A stretch of DNA of 7,095 bases from Cellvibrionaceae bacterium (GTDB lineage Bacteria; Pseudomonadota; Gammaproteobacteria; Pseudomonadales; Cellvibrionaceae). Of this stretch, positions 6,329-7,095 are shown in pieces (position 1 is the stretch's first letter; each line of letters opens with the position of its first letter). A program made the position numbers and the translations under genes. A model generated the notes under the pieces. The model was not told the DNA's origin. It saw only the letters and a list, made by a program, of their open reading frames with translations, and did not search any database. The stretch covers positions 1 to 7,095 of the forward strand of contig JAOXRV010000332.1 in NCBI GenBank assembly GCA_025800435.1, in the 5' to 3' direction.

Positions 6329-6539
6329 GTTGGACCCCAAACTGCTGCTGACCCTGGTACAAACCCCTATGCCCTATGGCAAATACCAGGGTCGGCCCAT
6401 CGCCGATATCCCCGAACACTACCTGATTTGGCTGGCCGGCAAGGGCTTCCCCCAAGGCCAGTTGGGCCAGCTGCTATCGCTGGCCTACGAAATCAAACTC
6501 AACGGCCTGGAATACCTGCTGGAGCCTTTGCGCAAGTAG
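6321..6539 (+). CDS. DUF3820 family small protein
   Basis: This 72-residue protein is recognised as DUF3820 (Pfam also calls the family a putative quorum-sensing-regulated virulence factor; the function is unproven). The diagnostic core is MPYGKYQGRPIADIP at 17-31 followed by HYLIWLAGKGFPQGQLG at 33-49. The C-terminal helix NGLEYLLEPLRK ends the protein. It is a complete small domain with no signal peptide or membrane segment. The ATG at 6321 lies inside the last codons of ybeX, overlapping by 8 nt, with no good separate ribosome-binding site beyond the CCCGGC-rich end of ybeX. Expression is therefore probably coupled to ybeX. It occupies the place where lnt is found in many relatives. Confidence 0.85.
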   Translation: MTELDPKLLLTLVQTPMPYGKYQGRPIADIPEHYLIWLAGKGFPQGQLGQLLSLAYEIKLNGLEYLLEPLRK

Positions 6540-6643
6540 CGTTAAGAGCTTATGTAGAAAAAGCGCCTGCTTTGGGCTCAACAACCAAACTCGCTTACCG
6601 TCATTCCCGTGAACGCGCACTGCTGTTCGGGGAAAATTTAGCA

Positions 6644-6739
6644 GGTTTCGCTAGAGACCAGAGAGGCGTTGGCTTTGTCAGGTAAAGCGCTAGTACTGGA
6701 CTCAAAATAGTGTACGCCTCTCTCTATTATCGCAAAGCC
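6644..6739. repeat. Compact array of interleaved inverted repeats
   Basis: Hairpin GGTTTC/GAGACC (6644-6649, 6654-6659, one G-U pair, 4-nt loop) abuts a 10-bp perfect stem A: AGAGAGGCGT 6660-6669 with ACGCCTCTCT 6714-6723. A second 7-bp stem B, GGCTTTG 6671-6677 with CAAAGCC 6733-6739, interleaves with A in the order A-B-A'-B', a pseudoknot topology. On the minus strand an extended -10-like TGCGATAAT lies at 6734-6726, so a small minus-strand RNA is conceivable. No function is established. Confidence 0.45.
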
Positions 6740-6794
6740 GATTTATTTATAAGTTTCTTGCGTGTTACTTGGATAAACAGTGGCCTTCGACCCC

Positions 6795-6906
6795 GAGCCT
6801 TGTGGTGAGGAAGGGGTTCTGGGGGACACATAAACCCATCCATGGGGCTCTCGTCCGCCATCCCTGGCTTCCAAGCCCCCAGAACCCCTTCCCCACCACA
6901 AGACTC
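6795..6906. repeat. Large G/C-rich inverted repeat (31-bp arms)
   Basis: Arms at 6795-6825 and 6876-6906 are inverted copies with 29 of 31 positions pairing; the inner 27 bp (6799-6825, 6876-6902) have a single mismatch. The 50-nt centre contains CCATCCATGG (6836-6845 region), CGCCATCC and CTGG, and a GGCTT/AAGCC mini-hairpin at 6867-6878. No T-run follows on either side, so it is not a simple terminator. It looks like an interspersed non-coding repeat or a MITE-like element without an obvious target-site duplication. Confidence 0.7.
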
Positions 6907-6992
6907 TACAACTAGATGAGCCCTAAGACTGTACAAGCAGAAAGAGTTATTGCTAGTACTCAGCTGCTAGAGGTTATGCGAGATGTAAGCTT

Positions 6993-7095
6993 GAGGGGTA
7001 GGGGGTGCTTTCGCAGTGACTAGGCTTCTGGATGAAACGGGGGCCAGCGCCTGGATGGCGCGCTTTCGGAACGGAGAAAGTGCCCCCTACCCCTC
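6993..7095. repeat. Second large inverted repeat, at the window end
   Basis: The arm GAGGGGTAGGGGG plus TGCTTTC (6993-7012) pairs with 7076-7095 over 20 positions: 18 Watson-Crick pairs and two G-U pairs if read as plus-strand RNA. The 63-nt centre contains a perfect hairpin GCGCC-TGGAT-GGCGC at 7047-7061. The element may continue past the window edge. It shares GGATGGCG with the inverted repeat at 6795-6906 (there on the minus strand). Confidence 0.65.

Larger units (their letters stand above)
6540..7095. other. Gene-free, repeat-rich region to the end of the window
   Basis: I find no convincing coding sequence in these 556 bases. The region begins right after the DUF3820 stop. A weak hairpin (AAAGC 6560-6564 with GCTTT 6569-6573) is followed by GGG rather than a T-run, so it is a poor terminator. 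At 6601-6618 lies TCATTCCCGTGAACGCG, which resembles one arm of the common intergenic TCATTCCCGCGAA-type palindromic repeats but has no full partner arm. From 6644 on, inverted repeats follow each other, described separately. Confidence 0.65.

Noticed and set aside
6428..6685. 85-residue plus-strand ORF overlapping the DUF3820 gene
   Set aside because: It reads the DUF3820 gene out of frame and then the TCATTCCCG-type repeat. No conserved motif is visible.
6727..6936. 69-residue minus-strand ORF (begins MYSLRAHLVVESCGG)
   Set aside because: Most of it is the 6795-6906 inverted repeat read through, composition is Pro/Gly/Arg-rich, and no family or ribosome-binding site is recognisable. It is probably a repeat-borne spurious ORF.
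6689..6960. 9-bp direct repeat GCTAGTACT at 6689-6697 and 6952-6960 as a target-site duplication of the 6795-6906 element
   Set aside because: The copies are not adjacent to the inverted-repeat ends, the word has a palindromic core, and a shared 9-mer in about 550 bp is expected by chance roughly every second time.
6795..7095. CRISPR array
   Set aside because: The repeats are inverted pairs, not regularly spaced direct repeats, and no cas gene is present.

Overview
The window looks like the chromosome of a gammaproteobacterium, most plausibly a Pseudomonas-like or marine Cellvibrionales/Pseudomonadales-type organism. The coding DNA is moderately GC-rich. The order DUF1820 gene (divergent) / miaB / phoH-like ybeZ / ybeY / ybeX(corC) is the arrangement known from Pseudomonas. 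The proteins read as typical gammaproteobacterial versions. The assignment rests on recognised families and synteny, not on a database search.

Layout. Positions 1-565 (minus) hold the N-terminal 188 residues of a multi-membrane-spanning protein of the sodium:solute-symporter-linked (CbrA-like) sensor kinase type; the rest lies outside the window. Positions 566-1028 are an AT-rich gene-free stretch with a cluster of DnaA-box-like sequences. Positions 1029-2131 (minus) hold a two-gene translationally coupled unit: a DUF1820 protein followed by a YbfF-type alpha/beta-hydrolase. A 165-bp divergent promoter region separates this unit from the plus-strand genes. These are miaB (tRNA ms2i6A37 methylthiotransferase), ybeZ (PhoH-like ATPase), ybeY (endoribonuclease for rRNA maturation), ybeX/corC (CBS-pair protein) and a small DUF3820 gene. 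ybeZ and ybeY overlap by 1 nt, and ybeX and the DUF3820 gene by 8 nt. A separate promoter probably serves ybeX. From 6540 to the end I see no convincing gene; the stretch is filled with inverted repeats, including two large G/C-rich ones in tandem.

How the genes fit together. miaB, ybeZ, ybeY and ybeX form a translation-quality and ribosome-maturation neighbourhood: tRNA modification near the anticodon, rRNA processing, and two conserved partners of YbeY. The usual next gene, lnt (apolipoprotein N-acyltransferase), does not follow ybeX here; a DUF3820 gene and repeat-rich DNA take its place.

I found no wholly new gene system. The parts that most deserve a second look are non-coding: the DnaA-box cluster (679-730), the strong hairpin and mini-ORF that decide the TTG start of ybeZ (3731-3791), and the folded repeat region from 6640 to the end.
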